Shown here: in pieces, positions 27,741 to 37,847 of the stretch | Layout of the letters: each line of letters starts with the position of its first letter | Numbering within the stretch: position 1 is the stretch's first letter | From: Aquabacter spiritensis | Lineage (GTDB): Bacteria > Pseudomonadota > Alphaproteobacteria > Rhizobiales > Xanthobacteraceae | DNA: 64,000 nucleotides | Direction of reading: 5' to 3' | NCBI RefSeq assembly: GCF_004346185.1 | Contig: NZ_SMAI01000005.1 | Location: 248,001-312,000, forward strand | Translations under genes and position numbers: made by a program | Notes under the pieces: generated by a model | The model's input: the letters and a program-made list of their open reading frames with translations, nothing else | What the model was told of the DNA's origin: nothing | The model's database searches: none

Positions 27741-30374
27741 ATGACCGCAGACCGCTACAACGCCCGCGACGCCGAACCCCGGTGGCAGAAGATCTGGAAG
27801 GAGCGCGGCATCTTCCGCGCCCGGAACGACGACCCGCGCGAAAAATTCTTCGTCATGGAAATGTTCCCCTATCCCTCGGGGCGCATCCATATCGGCCACG
27901 GGCGCAATTATGTGATGGGCGACGTGCTCGCCCGCTATATGCGCATGCGCGGGCGCAACGTGCTCCATCCGATGGGCTGGGACGCCTTCGGCCTGCCGGC
28001 CGAGAATGCCGCGATCGAGCGCGGCATCCATCCCAAGCAATGGACCTACGAGAACATCGCCTCGATGAAGGAGCAGCTCCAGCTGCTCGGCCTCTCGCTC
28101 GACTGGGACCGCGAGATCGCGACCTGCGACCCGTCTTATTATGTCGAGCAGCAGCGCATCTTCCTCGACTTCCTCGCGGCCGGCCTCGCCTATCGCAAGG
28201 AGAGCGAGGTCAATTGGGATCCGATCGACCAGACCGTGCTCGCCAACGAGCAGGTGATCGACGGCCGCGGCTGGCGCTCCGGCGCGGTGGTCGAGCGGCG
28301 CAAACTGTCGCAGTGGTTCTTCCGCATCACCGCGTTCGCCCAGGAGCTTCTGGACGCGCTCGACGGGCTCGAGCGCTGGCCCGAGCGCGTGCGGCTGATG
28401 CAGCGCAACTGGATCGGCCGCTCGGAAGGGCTCGAAATCCTGTTCGAACTGTCGCGCCCGAGCGCCAAGGCAGCCGGCACCGAGACGGTGAAGGTCTATA
28501 CGACGCGCCCCGACACGCTGTTCGGCGCGGCTTTCCTGGCGCTCTCCCCCGACCATCCGCTGGCGCTCGCGCGCGCCGCCGGCGATCCGCGGCTCGCCGC
28601 CTTCATCGCCGCCTGCAAGACCGGCGGCACCTCGGCGGAAGCGATCGAGACCCAGGAGAAGATGGGCTTCGACACCGGCCTCACCGTCCAGCACCCGCTG
28701 GCGGACGGGCGCACCCTGCCGGTCTATGTCGCGAATTTCGTTCTGATGGATTACGGCACGGGCGCGATCTTCGGCTGCCCCGCCCACGACCAGCGCGACC
28801 TCGACTTCGCCCGCAAATACGGCCTTCCCGTCGTCCCGGTCGTGCTGCCGCCCGGCGCCGATCCGGCCGCCTTCACGGTGGACGAGATCGCCTATGACGG
28901 CGAGGGCACGCTGTTCAATTCCGGCTTTCTCGACGCGATGGGCGTGGAGGAGGCGAAGGAGGCGGTCGCCCGGCGCCTGGAGCGGTTCCGCGTCGACGGC
29001 GCGCCGCAGGGCACGCGGCGGGTGAATTTCCGGCTGCGCGACTGGGGCATTTCGCGCCAGCGTTATTGGGGCTGCCCGATCCCGATCATCCATTGCGACG
29101 CCTGCGGCCCGGTGCCGGTGCCGCGCGACCAATTGCCGGTGACGCTGCCGGAGGACGTCAGCTTCGACCGTCCCGGCAATCCGCTCGACCGCGCCAAGGC
29201 CTGGCGCGACGTGCCCTGTCCCCAATGCGGCGCGCCGGCGCGGCGCGAAACCGACACCATGGACACGTTCGTCGATTCGTCCTGGTATTTCCTGCGCTAT
29301 GCCAGCGAGACCGCAGACCTGCCGCTGGACAAGGCGGCGGTCGCGCAGTGGCTGCCGGTCGACCAATATATCGGCGGTATCGAGCATGCGATCCTGCATC
29401 TGCTCTATTCCCGCTTCTTCACCCGGGCGCTGAAGGCCTGCGGCCGCGTCGATATCGCCGAGCCGTTCGCCGGCCTGTTCACCCAGGGCATGATCGTCCA
29501 CGAGACCTATCGCGACCAGGCCGGCCGCTGGCTGTTCCCCGAAGAGGTCAAGCTGCTCGGCACCGGCAAGACGGTGAAGATCGAGACCGGCGAGGACGTC
29601 GTGGTCGGCGCGCCGGAAAAGATGTCGAAATCGAAGCGCAACGTGGTGCCGCCGGAAGTGGTGGCGGACACTTACGGCGTCGATTGCGCGCGCTGGTTCA
29701 TGCTCTCCGACACCCCGCCGGAGCGCGACAGCGAATGGACCCAGGCCGGCATCGAGGGCGCCTGGCGCCTGGTGCAGCGCGTCTGGCGCCTGGTCGGCGA
29801 CCTCCACGCCTTCAGCGGCCTGCCGCAGGCGGAACGGGCGGACGTCCCCGCCCCGCCGCCCGAGGCGGCGCGCGCCTTCCTCGCCCAGCTCCACCAGCGC
29901 ACCCAGGCGGTGCAGGAGGCGATCGAGGGCCTGAAGTTCAACGTCGCGATCGCCCAGATCTACAGCCTGATCATCGAGATCGAGACCGAGTTCAAGGCGC
30001 TGCGCGCCGCCAGCCGCAGCGACGAGATCGCCCGCCAGTCGATGGCGGAGGCCGCCGCCCGGCTGGTCCTGCTGCTCGCGCCGATGACGCCGCATCTCGC
30101 GGAATCCTGCTGGGAGGCGATCGGCGGCGCCGGGCTGGCGGCAACCGCCGACTGGCCGAAAATCGACCCGGCGCTGCTGGTCACCGACACCATCACGCTG
30201 CCGATCCAGATCAACGGCCGCAAGCGCGACGACATCGTCGTGCCGCGCGGGGCGACACCGGCCGAGGTCGAGGCCGCGGTGCTCGCCATGGAAAGCGTGC
30301 AGCGCGCTCTCGACGGGCGAGCCCCGAAGCGTATCATCGTGGTGCCACAGAGGATCGTGAATGTCGTCGCCTGA
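27741..30374 (+). CDS. leuS: leucyl-tRNA synthetase
   Basis: An 877-residue class Ia synthetase of bacterial length that charges tRNA-Leu. The HIGH-type motif is [19 protein letters not shown] near residue 45, the editing domain includes [22 protein letters not shown] and the acid-rich [20 protein letters not shown], and the catalytic KMSKS is in [13 protein letters not shown] near residue 628. The C-terminal ends [19 protein letters not shown], then a valine-rich tail. A TTGACC...TCCTAG pair at 27683-27710 may be its promoter. Its last 14 nt overlap lptE, and leuS-lptE-holA is the usual alphaproteobacterial order. Confidence 0.98.
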   Translation: MTADRYNARDAEPRWQKIWKERGIFRARNDDPREKFFVMEMFPYPSGRIHIGHGRNYVMGDVLARYMRMRGRNVLHPMGWDAFGLPAENAAIERGIHPKQWTYENIASMKEQLQLLGLSLDWDREIATCDPSYYVEQQRIFLDFLAAGLAYRKESEVNWDPIDQTVLANEQVIDGRGWRSGAVVERRKLSQWFFRITAFAQELLDALDGLERWPERVRLMQRNWIGRSEGLEILFELSRPSAKAAGTETVKVYTTRPDTLFGAAFLALSPDHPLALARAAGDPRLAAFIAACKTGGTSAEAIETQEKMGFDTGLTVQHPLADGRTLPVYVANFVLMDYGTGAIFGCPAHDQRDLDFARKYGLPVVPVVLPPGADPAAFTVDEIAYDGEGTLFNSGFLDAMGVEEAKEAVARRLERFRVDGAPQGTRRVNFRLRDWGISRQRYWGCPIPIIHCDACGPVPVPRDQLPVTLPEDVSFDRPGNPLDRAKAWRDVPCPQCGAPARRETDTMDTFVDSSWYFLRYASETADLPLDKAAVAQWLPVDQYIGGIEHAILHLLYSRFFTRALKACGRVDIAEPFAGLFTQGMIVHETYRDQAGRWLFPEEVKLLGTGKTVKIETGEDVVVGAPEKMSKSKRNVVPPEVVADTYGVDCARWFMLSDTPPERDSEWTQAGIEGAWRLVQRVWRLVGDLHAFSGLPQAERADVPAPPPEAARAFLAQLHQRTQAVQEAIEGLKFNVAIAQIYSLIIEIETEFKALRAASRSDEIARQSMAEAAARLVLLLAPMTPHLAESCWEAIGGAGLAATADWPKIDPALLVTDTITLPIQINGRKRDDIVVPRGATPAEVEAAVLAMESVQRALDGRAPKRIIVVPQRIVNVVA

Positions 30375-30978
30375 CCGCGCCGCGCCGCAAGCCCGCTCCC
30401 ACCCGCGCTTCGCCCGCCCGGACTTTGCCCGCACGGGTTTCGCCCGCTTCGCCGGCACCCGCGCGCGGCTCGCCGCCGTGCTGGCGCTCGCGGCGATGCT
30501 CGGCGGCTGTTTCCAGCCGATGTACGCGACCTCCAATACGGTCGCGGGCCAGAAGCTCGAAGACCAGCTGCGCGACATCTACATCGTCAAGATCGACGGC
30601 GAACTGGGCAACGAGCTGCGCAACGATCTGATCTTCGATCTCACCGGCGGCTCTGGCAATCCCTCGACCGCGACCTACCGGATGCTGATCACGGTCAAGT
30701 CCAGTTCGACCTATGCCATCGTCAACACCTCCTCGGGCCTGCCCGAGGCGAAGGTGGTGCGGGTCTCGGGCGAGTGGACGCTGCTGCGCGCGGGCGCCGA
30801 GGACAAGGGCCCGGTCACCAAGGGCACGGCCGCCGCCTCGGCCTCGATCGACGTCAGCCAGGAGCGGTTCGCCAATTACAGCGCGACCCGCGACGCCGAG
30901 AAGCGCGCCGCGCGGATTCTCGCCGAAATGATCAAGGCCCAGCTCGCGGCGCATTTCGTGAAGCCCGCGGGAAGCTGA
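30361..30978 (+). CDS. lptE: LPS-assembly lipoprotein LptE
   Basis: A 205-residue protein with an unusually long Arg/Pro-rich leader before a lipoprotein signal: [19 protein letters not shown], with the lipobox cysteine at residue 50. The body ([46 protein letters not shown]) is the alpha/beta LptE (RlpB) fold. It forms the plug of the LptD translocon in the outer membrane. The start overlaps the leuS end by 14 nt; a later start closer to the signal peptide is possible. The family call rests on synteny between leuS and holA as well as on the pattern. Confidence 0.9.
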   Translation: MSSPDRAAPQARSHPRFARPDFARTGFARFAGTRARLAAVLALAAMLGGCFQPMYATSNTVAGQKLEDQLRDIYIVKIDGELGNELRNDLIFDLTGGSGNPSTATYRMLITVKSSSTYAIVNTSSGLPEAKVVRVSGEWTLLRAGAEDKGPVTKGTAAASASIDVSQERFANYSATRDAEKRAARILAEMIKAQLAAHFVKPAGS

Positions 30979-30984
30979 GCGCCC

Positions 30985-32007
30985 ATGGTCGCGGTCCGCG
31001 CAGGCGATGCCGAAACGGCCCTGACGCGGCGCGACGGCAAGCACAATGTCGTCCTTCTGTTCGGTCCGGACGTCGGGCTGGTGCGCGAGCGCGCCGCCGG
31101 CCTCGTCAAGCGCGCGGTCCCCGATCTCGCCGATCCCTTCTCCGTCGTGCGGCTCGACGGCGACGACATCGCAGCCGATCCCCGGCGCCTCGTCGACGAG
31201 GCGGGCACGATGGGCCTGTTCGGCGGCGAGCGGGTGGTGTGGGTGCGCGCCGGCAGCCGCAACATCGCGCCCGCGGTCGAGGCGCTGCTCGCCGCGCCGG
31301 TCGAGGCGCTGGTGGTGATCGAGGCGGGAGACCTCAAGCGCGGCGCGCCGCTGCGGGCCTTGTGCGAGAGCGACAAGGCCGCGCTCGCCATTCCCTGTTA
31401 TGCCGATGGCGAGCGCGATCTCGCCCGGCTGGTCGACGCCATGCTGTCGGAGGCCGGCCTTGCGATCGACCGCGACGCCAAGGACCTGCTGGTCTCGCTG
31501 ATCGGCGGCGACCGCCTCGCCTCGCGCGGGGAGGTCGCCAAGCTCGCCCTCTATGCCAAGGGTCAAAGCCGGGTCACGCTCGACGACGTGCGGATGATCG
31601 TCGGCGACGCCTCGGCGCTGGCTTTGGACGACGTGGTCGACGTCGCTCTGGCCGGCAATGCCGCGGCCGCGGCGGGCGCGCTCGCCAAAGCGCGGGCGGC
31701 GGCGATGCGGCCCGACGCGATTCTCGGCGCTTTGCTGCGCGGCCTGTTCGGCCTGCATCAGATGGCGCTGGCGGTGGAGGCCGGCAGCAGCGTCGACCGG
31801 GTGATCGACCAGCAGCGGCCGGCCGTGCACTTTTCCCGCAAGCCGCATCTGGAGCGCGCGCTGCGCTCGTTTCCGGCCGGCCAATGCCTCCGGGCGGCCC
31901 TCCTCGTGGACGAGGCGATCCTCGCCTGCCGCCGCACCCCGGCGCTGGGCGACGCGATCGCCGAGCGCGTCTTGCTCCAGATCGCCGGCCGCCGCCGCCC
32001 CGCCTGA
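30985..32007 (+). CDS. holA: DNA polymerase III delta subunit (clamp loader)
   Basis: A 340-residue protein. VVLLFGPDVGLVRERAAGLVKRAV near residue 24 and FSVVRLDGDDIAADPRRLVDEA are the N-terminal clamp-opening domain of HolA; VLVSLIGGD-like DLLVSLIGGDRLASRGEVAKLALYA is the AAA+ sensor/lid segment. The C-terminal helical domain includes RKPHLERALRSFPAGQCL. It opens the beta clamp during loading. It starts 6 nt after lptE in the same operon and is convergent with the autotransporter gene 30 nt downstream. Confidence 0.93.
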   Translation: MVAVRAGDAETALTRRDGKHNVVLLFGPDVGLVRERAAGLVKRAVPDLADPFSVVRLDGDDIAADPRRLVDEAGTMGLFGGERVVWVRAGSRNIAPAVEALLAAPVEALVVIEAGDLKRGAPLRALCESDKAALAIPCYADGERDLARLVDAMLSEAGLAIDRDAKDLLVSLIGGDRLASRGEVAKLALYAKGQSRVTLDDVRMIVGDASALALDDVVDVALAGNAAAAAGALAKARAAAMRPDAILGALLRGLFGLHQMALAVEAGSSVDRVIDQQRPAVHFSRKPHLERALRSFPAGQCLRAALLVDEAILACRRTPALGDAIAERVLLQIAGRRRPA

Positions 32008-32037
32008 GCGCTGCGGCCGCGCCCGCCAGCCGCCGCC

Positions 32038-35000
32038 TCAGAAGGCCACGGTCAGCCGGCCCTGGACGGCGTTGTTCTGGGTCTCGGCGGCGAGCTGGCC
32101 GGTATAGGAGACCCCGAGCCGCGCATTGGCGGTGATCAGCCAGTCGAGGCCGAGGCCGAGCAGCGCGGTGTCGCGGGCGACCGGGGCGCCGGTGACGGAA
32201 AATGCCGGACCGCCGCTCACCGCGAAACGCTCGGTGATCCCGGGATCGAGATCGCCGAAGGCATGCTGCCAGGCGAGGCTGCCGCGGATCGCCAGCATCG
32301 CCGTCCCGGCGGTGAAGTCCTGGCTGACCCGCGCGCCGAGGGTGGTGAGGACATTGTCCTGGGTCAGGCCGCCGGAGGTGAGGGCGGCGGAGCCGCCGGT
32401 CTCGGTGAAGCCGTCGAGATCGAGGCGGACATAAGCGAGGCCCGCGAACGGTTCGAGCAGAACGCCGCCGGGCGCCTTCACCCCATAGGCCACTTCGCCG
32501 AACACCTGCCCGGTGCCGCCGTCCTGGTCGGCGCTCAGGCTCTGATAGAGGTTGGGAAGGGCGACGCCGCGCGAGGTTGAAATGTCGTGCCAGGTGTAGC
32601 TGGCGGCATAGCGCAGCGTCACCGGCCCCATCCGGTTGGCGCCGTAGAGCGCCAGGTCGTAATTGTCGCTGTCGCCGGAGCCGGAGACCGCATCGGTGGA
32701 GAAGGCGGTCTGGCTGTAGCCGCCGGCAAGGCCGACCCGCCAGCCGGGCGCCACTTCGCTGTCGAAGCCGCCGAGGAAGCCGCCGACCGAGCTGGTCACG
32801 GCGGAGGCGGCGCCGCCGCTGACGCTGCCCCAGCCGCCATAGCCCTGCCCCCAGGCGGTGAAGCCGCCGATTTTGGCCGCGGGGGCGGCGGGCGCCGCCG
32901 CATAGGAGAGCGGGGCGAGCGCGGCCGTCGCGCCGCCCTCCGCCTCGCCGAGCCGATTGGTGAGGGTCTGGCGCAGATAGGTCGACTGGGCGGCCAGCAC
33001 CGAGCCGGTGGCGGCGTGGATCTCGCCGGTCAGGCTCGCCAGCGCGGCCGGTGCGCCGGCGGCCGTCAGGGTGACGGCGGATTGGAGCACCGGGCTCGCA
33101 TACGGCATAAAGGCCACGGCCAGGCCCGCGGCATTGGCATTGGGCGTTCCGCCGGCCGTGGCAAAGGCGGCGACGTTGGGCGCCACGCTGGCGCGGACCT
33201 GCGTGCCCGCCACCGCGACCGAACCGGTGAGGAAGGGGCCGCCGGTCTGCACCGAGGAGAAGGCGCCGGACACCCCACCGGCCGAGGTGATGACCGTATA
33301 GGTTCCGAGCGCGGACGGACCGCCATCTTCCGCCACCAGAACCAGCGCGCCGTCGAGGCCGGTGGCCCCCGTGACGACGATCTGGTCGCTGGCGCCGGCG
33401 CTGCCGGTCTCCGCCACATAGACCGACCCGGCGGTCAGGTTCAGATTGCCGCCGACCGTCAGGGTGCCGATGGAGAAGCCCGGCTGCAGCAGGCCGGCAT
33501 TCGTGAGGGTGCCGCCGATGCGGCCGGTGCCGGACAGGCTGCCGGAATTGGTGAGAGCGCCGCCGACGGAACCGGTGCTGACGAAGGCGCCCGCACGCCC
33601 GATCGTGACGTTCCCGGCCAGCGACCCGGTCAGAGCGAGCGTGCCCCCCTGCACCGACGTCTCGCCGGCATAGCTGTTGTCGCCGGCGAGCAGGAGCGTG
33701 CCCGTCCCGTGCTTGATCAGGCCGCCGGCACCGCGGATATCGTTGCTCCAGATGTCGAAGGCGTTGAGCCCGCCTTTGGCGGCGTCCATCGTGACGGTGA
33801 CCGTCTCGGCGAAGGCGCCGTAGCCGCCCGCCGCCGCATAGGGATTGATGCGCGCCCAGCCGGAGCCGTTGTCCAGCGGCACGCCGGAGGGCAGTTCGGT
33901 GCTGGCGATCACGTCGCGGATCTGCGCGTCGGAGAGATAGGGGAAGCGGGTGCGGAACAGCAGTTCGGCATTCTCCGGCACCACGGGCGCGCGCGTCGTG
34001 TCGCCCACCGCCGGCAGGCCGTAGGTCAGATACCAGGTGGACTGGTCGCGCGCGGCCCGGTACGTGGCCGCGCTCGGCACCGCGCCGGAGGCGAGGCACG
34101 CCGTCAGATTGGCGCCGCAGGCGGCATAGACCGGCGTGACGGCACTGCCGCCGAGCGCCGCCGTCAGGGCCAGGCGATTGGCCTCGAACGCGGCGGTATA
34201 GCCCGACGCATAATTGGGATCGTCGCGCATCAGCTGGGTGAGGGTCTCCAGCGCGACGATGCGCCCGCCGATCACGTCGAGGGCATAATGCATGCCCAGA
34301 ATGTTGCGGCTCAGCCCGTATTGCTGGGCGGACGCGAACATGTCCTGCCAATAGGTCGGCAGGAGCATGCCGTAATACATGCCGGTGATGAAGCCGCGCA
34401 TGGAATGCCCGCTGGCGAAGGCGGATTCGCCGACATTCTCCGACCATTCCTCCTGCTGGATCGCGACCGCCGCATCCGGTGTGGTCGCTGTGGTCCAGGG
34501 ATGGTCGCCGATCGCGGGCAGCGCCACGAACGGGCGCGGATTGCCGACGATGGCGTCGGTGGCGTGATAGGCGGTCTTATAGATGTCCAGCGTCTGGTAA
34601 TAATCCTTCACGGCGCCGGACCGGACCGTGCCCGTCGTCCCCCACAGATCGGCGAGGATCGTGCCAGGCATGGTTTCGTCGAGCGCCCATGTCACCATCT
34701 GGGCGCTGATCGGCGTGTCGGCCATGTGCCAGAGATGGGCGGTGATGCTGCCGAGGGGCTTGCCGGGGACGTTCACCGCATTCTCGGCCGCCGTCGCGCG
34801 CTGCGCCGCGGTCGAGGTGGCATAGATCTGCGTGGTCACGGCCGCGCTCCGCTGCAGCAGCGCCAGACCCTCGGCGGATTGCAGCAGCGTGCCGAAAGTG
34901 GACGTGACGGCGATCTGGTTCGCCACCTGAGCCGCCACGCAGGCGTCCGTCTTGCAGAAGCTGGCTTGCGCCAGAGCCGGCCGCGCCGCGACCAGACCCG

Positions 35001-35079
35001 CGAGCGACACCCCCGCCGCCAAGGCGAAGACCGTCATTCGGACGCGGCTCGACCGCGCCCGTTCCATACAAGCTGACAT
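32038..35079 (-). CDS. autotransporter with a PAP2/class-A acid-phosphatase-like passenger
   Basis: A 1013-residue protein with three parts. After a signal peptide (MTVFALAAGVSLAGLVAARP, cleavage near ALAQA) comes an acid-phosphatase domain with ESAFASGHSMRGF (near residue 220) and SRNILGMHYALDV (near 257), the SGH and S-R-x5-H-x3-D motifs of the PAP2 superfamily. The upstream GNPRPF lacks the canonical Lys seven residues before its Arg. A second passenger part has an autotransporter repeat (GGLIKHGTGTLLLAGDNSY, near 450). The last about 280 residues form an outer-membrane beta-barrel ending VAF. It would present a phosphatase on the cell surface. Start at 35079 (MSACMERARS); 35067 is possible. 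Confidence 0.87.
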   Translation of the reverse strand: MSACMERARSSRVRMTVFALAAGVSLAGLVAARPALAQASFCKTDACVAAQVANQIAVTSTFGTLLQSAEGLALLQRSAAVTTQIYATSTAAQRATAAENAVNVPGKPLGSITAHLWHMADTPISAQMVTWALDETMPGTILADLWGTTGTVRSGAVKDYYQTLDIYKTAYHATDAIVGNPRPFVALPAIGDHPWTTATTPDAAVAIQQEEWSENVGESAFASGHSMRGFITGMYYGMLLPTYWQDMFASAQQYGLSRNILGMHYALDVIGGRIVALETLTQLMRDDPNYASGYTAAFEANRLALTAALGGSAVTPVYAACGANLTACLASGAVPSAATYRAARDQSTWYLTYGLPAVGDTTRAPVVPENAELLFRTRFPYLSDAQIRDVIASTELPSGVPLDNGSGWARINPYAAAGGYGAFAETVTVTMDAAKGGLNAFDIWSNDIRGAGGLIKHGTGTLLLAGDNSYAGETSVQGGTLALTGSLAGNVTIGRAGAFVSTGSVGGALTNSGSLSGTGRIGGTLTNAGLLQPGFSIGTLTVGGNLNLTAGSVYVAETGSAGASDQIVVTGATGLDGALVLVAEDGGPSALGTYTVITSAGGVSGAFSSVQTGGPFLTGSVAVAGTQVRASVAPNVAAFATAGGTPNANAAGLAVAFMPYASPVLQSAVTLTAAGAPAALASLTGEIHAATGSVLAAQSTYLRQTLTNRLGEAEGGATAALAPLSYAAAPAAPAAKIGGFTAWGQGYGGWGSVSGGAASAVTSSVGGFLGGFDSEVAPGWRVGLAGGYSQTAFSTDAVSGSGDSDNYDLALYGANRMGPVTLRYAASYTWHDISTSRGVALPNLYQSLSADQDGGTGQVFGEVAYGVKAPGGVLLEPFAGLAYVRLDLDGFTETGGSAALTSGGLTQDNVLTTLGARVSQDFTAGTAMLAIRGSLAWQHAFGDLDPGITERFAVSGGPAFSVTGAPVARDTALLGLGLDWLITANARLGVSYTGQLAAETQNNAVQGRLTVAF

Positions 35080-35256
35080 GATGCCCCCACGCGCCAACCC
35101 GGCGGCCGGCGCGCCGACCCGGAGAGGCCGCGGTGCACGGGCTTCGGGATCGGCGGCGCCGATCACGCGCCGCGCGCGCCGATCGCGCGCCCCCCATTCC
35201 TGGCCCATTTCTGTAACAAGACGACGATGGCCGCCCCGTAGCGCGGCGCGTCGGCT

Positions 35257-36585
35257 CTACAGCCCGACGAAATGGCGCCGGGCCTGGAGATAGAAGAGGA
35301 TCAGCAGCCCGGGAATGCCGGCGAGCGCGGTGATGGCGAAGAAGATCGCCCAGCCGGTCTCTTCGGCCAGGAATCCCCCGCCGGAAGCGAGCACGGTGCG
35401 CCCGACCGCGGTCAAGGCGGTGAGCAGCGCATATTGCGTCGCGGTGTGCGCCCGCGCGCCGCACAAAGCGGAGAGATAGGCGACGAACACCACGGTGCCG
35501 ATCGCGCCGCAGAAATTCTCGACGATGATCGCGCCGGTCAGAAAGGGCACGTTGACGCCGACCATCGCCTGCGCGGAAAAGGCGAGGTTCGAGGTCATTT
35601 GGAGGATGCCGCCGATCCACAGGCAGGTGACGAGCGGCAGCGCGCGGGCGAGCGCGCCCCCAGCGAAGCCGCCGGCCAAGGCGGCGGCGAGGCCGACGCC
35701 CTTCACGATCGCCGCATAGGTCGCCTTGTCGAAGCCGAGCGCGATCACGAACGGCGCGGTCAGCACCCCGGCGAAGGCGTCGCTGAATTTGTAGAGCAGC
35801 ACGAACAGCAGAACCGTCACGGCCTCCCGGCGGGAGAGGAATTCCGCGAACGCGCCATAGGCGGTCTTGAAGACCCGGACGAGGGCGCCCTCCCCCGCGC
35901 CGTCGCGGCGCGGCGGCGCCTCCGGCTCGCGCGCGGCCAAGGTCGCCGTCATGCCCACCAGCATGAAGCCGGCGGCGGCGAGATAGCCCCAGGTCCAGGC
36001 CGCCGCGCGGTCGACGCCCAGAGCCTCGATCCCGGCGACGATGGCGATGACGCCGGCCCCGGAGGCCAGCATGCCGATCCGGTAGGCCGCGACATAGCCG
36101 GCCATGCCCGCCGCCTGCTCGGACGTGTCGAGCCGCTCGACGCGGAAGGCGTCGACCACGATGTCCTGCGTCGCCGAGACGGCGGCGAGCAGCACCGCGC
36201 CCAGCGCCACCACGACCGGCGCGCGGGCCGGATCCTGGAAGCCGAGGAACAGGATCGCGGCAACGAGCGCGATCTGGGTGGCGAGCAGCCAGCCGCGGCG
36301 CCGGCCGAGCCAGCGCGACAGAACCGGCACGTCGATCGCGTCGACCACCGGCGCCCACAGGAATTTCAGCGTGTAGGGCAGGCCGACCAGCGCGAACAGG
36401 CCGATCGTGCCGAGATTGACCCCCGATTCGGTCATCCAGACCGATAGGGTCGTGCCGGTCAGGGCCAGCGGCAGCCCCGACGAGAAGCCGAGCAGGATCA
36501 CCACCAGCACGCTGGGGCGCAGATAGACGGTCAGCGCCTCCCATGCCGGCGCGCGCGGCCCGCGCTCCGAAAGCCGTTCGCTCAT
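35257..36585 (-). CDS. ampG: AmpG-type muropeptide MFS permease
   Basis: A 442-residue MFS protein. The N-terminus matches AmpG closely: VVILLGFSSGLPLALTGTTL, ESGVNLGTIGLFALVGLPY, TLKFLWAPVVDAIDVP and LGRRRGWLLATQIALV. SATQDIVVDAFRVE is the second diagnostic segment. AmpG brings anhydro-muropeptides from the periplasm into the cytoplasm for cell-wall recycling, and its substrates also signal for beta-lactamase induction. It follows the response-regulator gene by 28 nt in the same direction. No ampR or ampC is in the window. Confidence 0.92.
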   Translation of the reverse strand: MSERLSERGPRAPAWEALTVYLRPSVLVVILLGFSSGLPLALTGTTLSVWMTESGVNLGTIGLFALVGLPYTLKFLWAPVVDAIDVPVLSRWLGRRRGWLLATQIALVAAILFLGFQDPARAPVVVALGAVLLAAVSATQDIVVDAFRVERLDTSEQAAGMAGYVAAYRIGMLASGAGVIAIVAGIEALGVDRAAAWTWGYLAAAGFMLVGMTATLAAREPEAPPRRDGAGEGALVRVFKTAYGAFAEFLSRREAVTVLLFVLLYKFSDAFAGVLTAPFVIALGFDKATYAAIVKGVGLAAALAGGFAGGALARALPLVTCLWIGGILQMTSNLAFSAQAMVGVNVPFLTGAIIVENFCGAIGTVVFVAYLSALCGARAHTATQYALLTALTAVGRTVLASGGGFLAEETGWAIFFAITALAGIPGLLILFYLQARRHFVGL

Positions 36586-36613
36586 CCGGTCCCTTCCTGC
36601 ACGCCGATCCCGC

Positions 36614-37288
36614 TCATGCCTGCGAATTGGTCCACAGGCCGGTCTCGACCTTGGAGACCGCGATCACCGCCTGGGTGCGGCTCTCGACGCCGAGCTTCTG
36701 GAGGATGGCGGAGACGTGCGCCTTCACCGTCGCCTCGGAGACCGACAATTCATAGGCGATCTGCTTGTTGAGGCGGCCTTCCGACAGCATCATCAGAACC
36801 CGCACCTGCTGCGGCGTCAGGGTGGCGAGGCGGGCGATCACCGCATCGGTCTCGGCATCGCCCTTGCCCGCGAGATTGACGTCGGAAGGCACCCAGGTTC
36901 CGCCGGCCAGGACGGCGGCCACCGCCTCGCGCATGCCGGCGACCGGAAGGGTCTTGGGAATGAAGCCGGAGGCGCCGAGATCGAGGCAGCGGCGGATCAC
37001 CGCCGGCTCCTCGTTGCCGGAGACCACCACGACGGGCAGAGCGCCGTATTGGGCACGCAGAAAGAGCAGGCCGGAAAAGCCCCGCGCGCCGGGCATGGTC
37101 AGATCGAGCAAAACGAGGTCGAAATCCGCCTCCTGCTCCAGCAGCGCGTGGACTTCGTCGAAGGTTCCGACCTCGACGATCTCGCTGGCGGGATAGAGCG
37201 CGCTTACGGCCTCGCGCAGCGCGCCGCGAAACAGCGGGTGGTCATCGGCGATCAGAAGCCGGACGACATTTGCAGTCCCATCAGCCAC
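36614..37288 (-). CDS. LuxR/NarL-type response regulator without an adjacent kinase
   Basis: A 224-residue regulator. The receiver domain has the acidic pair in LLIADDHPLFRGAL, the phosphoacceptor Asp in LVLLDLTMPGARG and the Lys in GFIPKTLPVAG. The LuxR helix-turn-helix follows: LTPQQVRVLMMLSEGRLNK, then QIAYELSVSEATVKAHVSA. I choose the GTG at 37288 with GGGAGAG upstream; the frame is open for 41 more codons but these match nothing. No histidine kinase gene is nearby, so its input is unknown. It precedes ampG and may be co-transcribed with it. Confidence 0.9.
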   Translation of the reverse strand: MADGTANVVRLLIADDHPLFRGALREAVSALYPASEIVEVGTFDEVHALLEQEADFDLVLLDLTMPGARGFSGLLFLRAQYGALPVVVVSGNEEPAVIRRCLDLGASGFIPKTLPVAGMREAVAAVLAGGTWVPSDVNLAGKGDAETDAVIARLATLTPQQVRVLMMLSEGRLNKQIAYELSVSEATVKAHVSAILQKLGVESRTQAVIAVSKVETGLWTNSQA

Positions 37289-37383
37289 GAACGCTCTCCC
37301 GCATCGGACATCCGCCGGCCCCGCCGCGACGAATCGTCCACGTTCATTGTCCGCCCCGCCCCGCGAGGTGGCAAGCGGGAGGC

Positions 37384-37842
37384 TCAGCGCGCGCCGCTTC
37401 CGCAATAGCACAGGACGACCTCGCGTTGATGCGGGCGCGTGCGGTGCTCCACGAGATAGATCGCCTGCCAGGTGCCGAGCCGCAGGCGTCCCGCGCGCAC
37501 CGGGATGGCGAGCGCGCTGTCGGTGAGCATGGTGCGCACATGGGCCGGCATGTCGTCGGGCCCCTCCAGATCATGGACCCAGCCGGACCCTTCCGGCGCC
37601 AGCCCCCGCAATGCGGTCAGCAGATCGGTGCGCACGTCGGGATCGGCATTTTCCTGGATCACCAGAGCGGCCGAGGTATGCCGGCAGAACAGATGCGCCA
37701 TGCCGGTGTCCGCGCCGGCCTCGGCCAGGAAGGCGGCGACCTCGCGGGTCAGATCGGTAAAGCCTTCGCCCGGCGTCTCGACGGTCAGCAGCGCCTCGAC
37801 ATGGCGCGTCACCGCCACGCCGTGCGTGCGCCCGCGCGTCAT
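37384..37842 (-). CDS. YjbQ/UPF0047-family protein
   Basis: A 152-residue protein with the YjbQ signature: MAHLFCRHTSAALVIQENADPDVRTDLL with the invariant HTSA, followed by DDMPAHVRTMLTDSALAIPV and LGTWQAIYLVEHRTRPHQREVVL. These trimeric proteins have weak thiamine-phosphate-synthase activity in some species, but their cell role is unsettled. The ATG at 37842 (MTRGRTHG) is chosen because homologous sequence begins there. It sits 5 nt after holC in the same direction. Confidence 0.9.
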   Translation of the reverse strand: MTRGRTHGVAVTRHVEALLTVETPGEGFTDLTREVAAFLAEAGADTGMAHLFCRHTSAALVIQENADPDVRTDLLTALRGLAPEGSGWVHDLEGPDDMPAHVRTMLTDSALAIPVRAGRLRLGTWQAIYLVEHRTRPHQREVVLCYCGSGAR

Positions 37843-37847
37843 CCGGC

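Noticed and set aside
26007-30578. A very long minus-strand open frame of about 1500 codons opposite leuS and through the antiporter region
   Set aside because: It is antisense to leuS, whose motifs are complete, and reads the antiporter gene out of frame. Its translation is Arg/Gly/His-rich low-complexity sequence typical of shadow frames in high-GC DNA.
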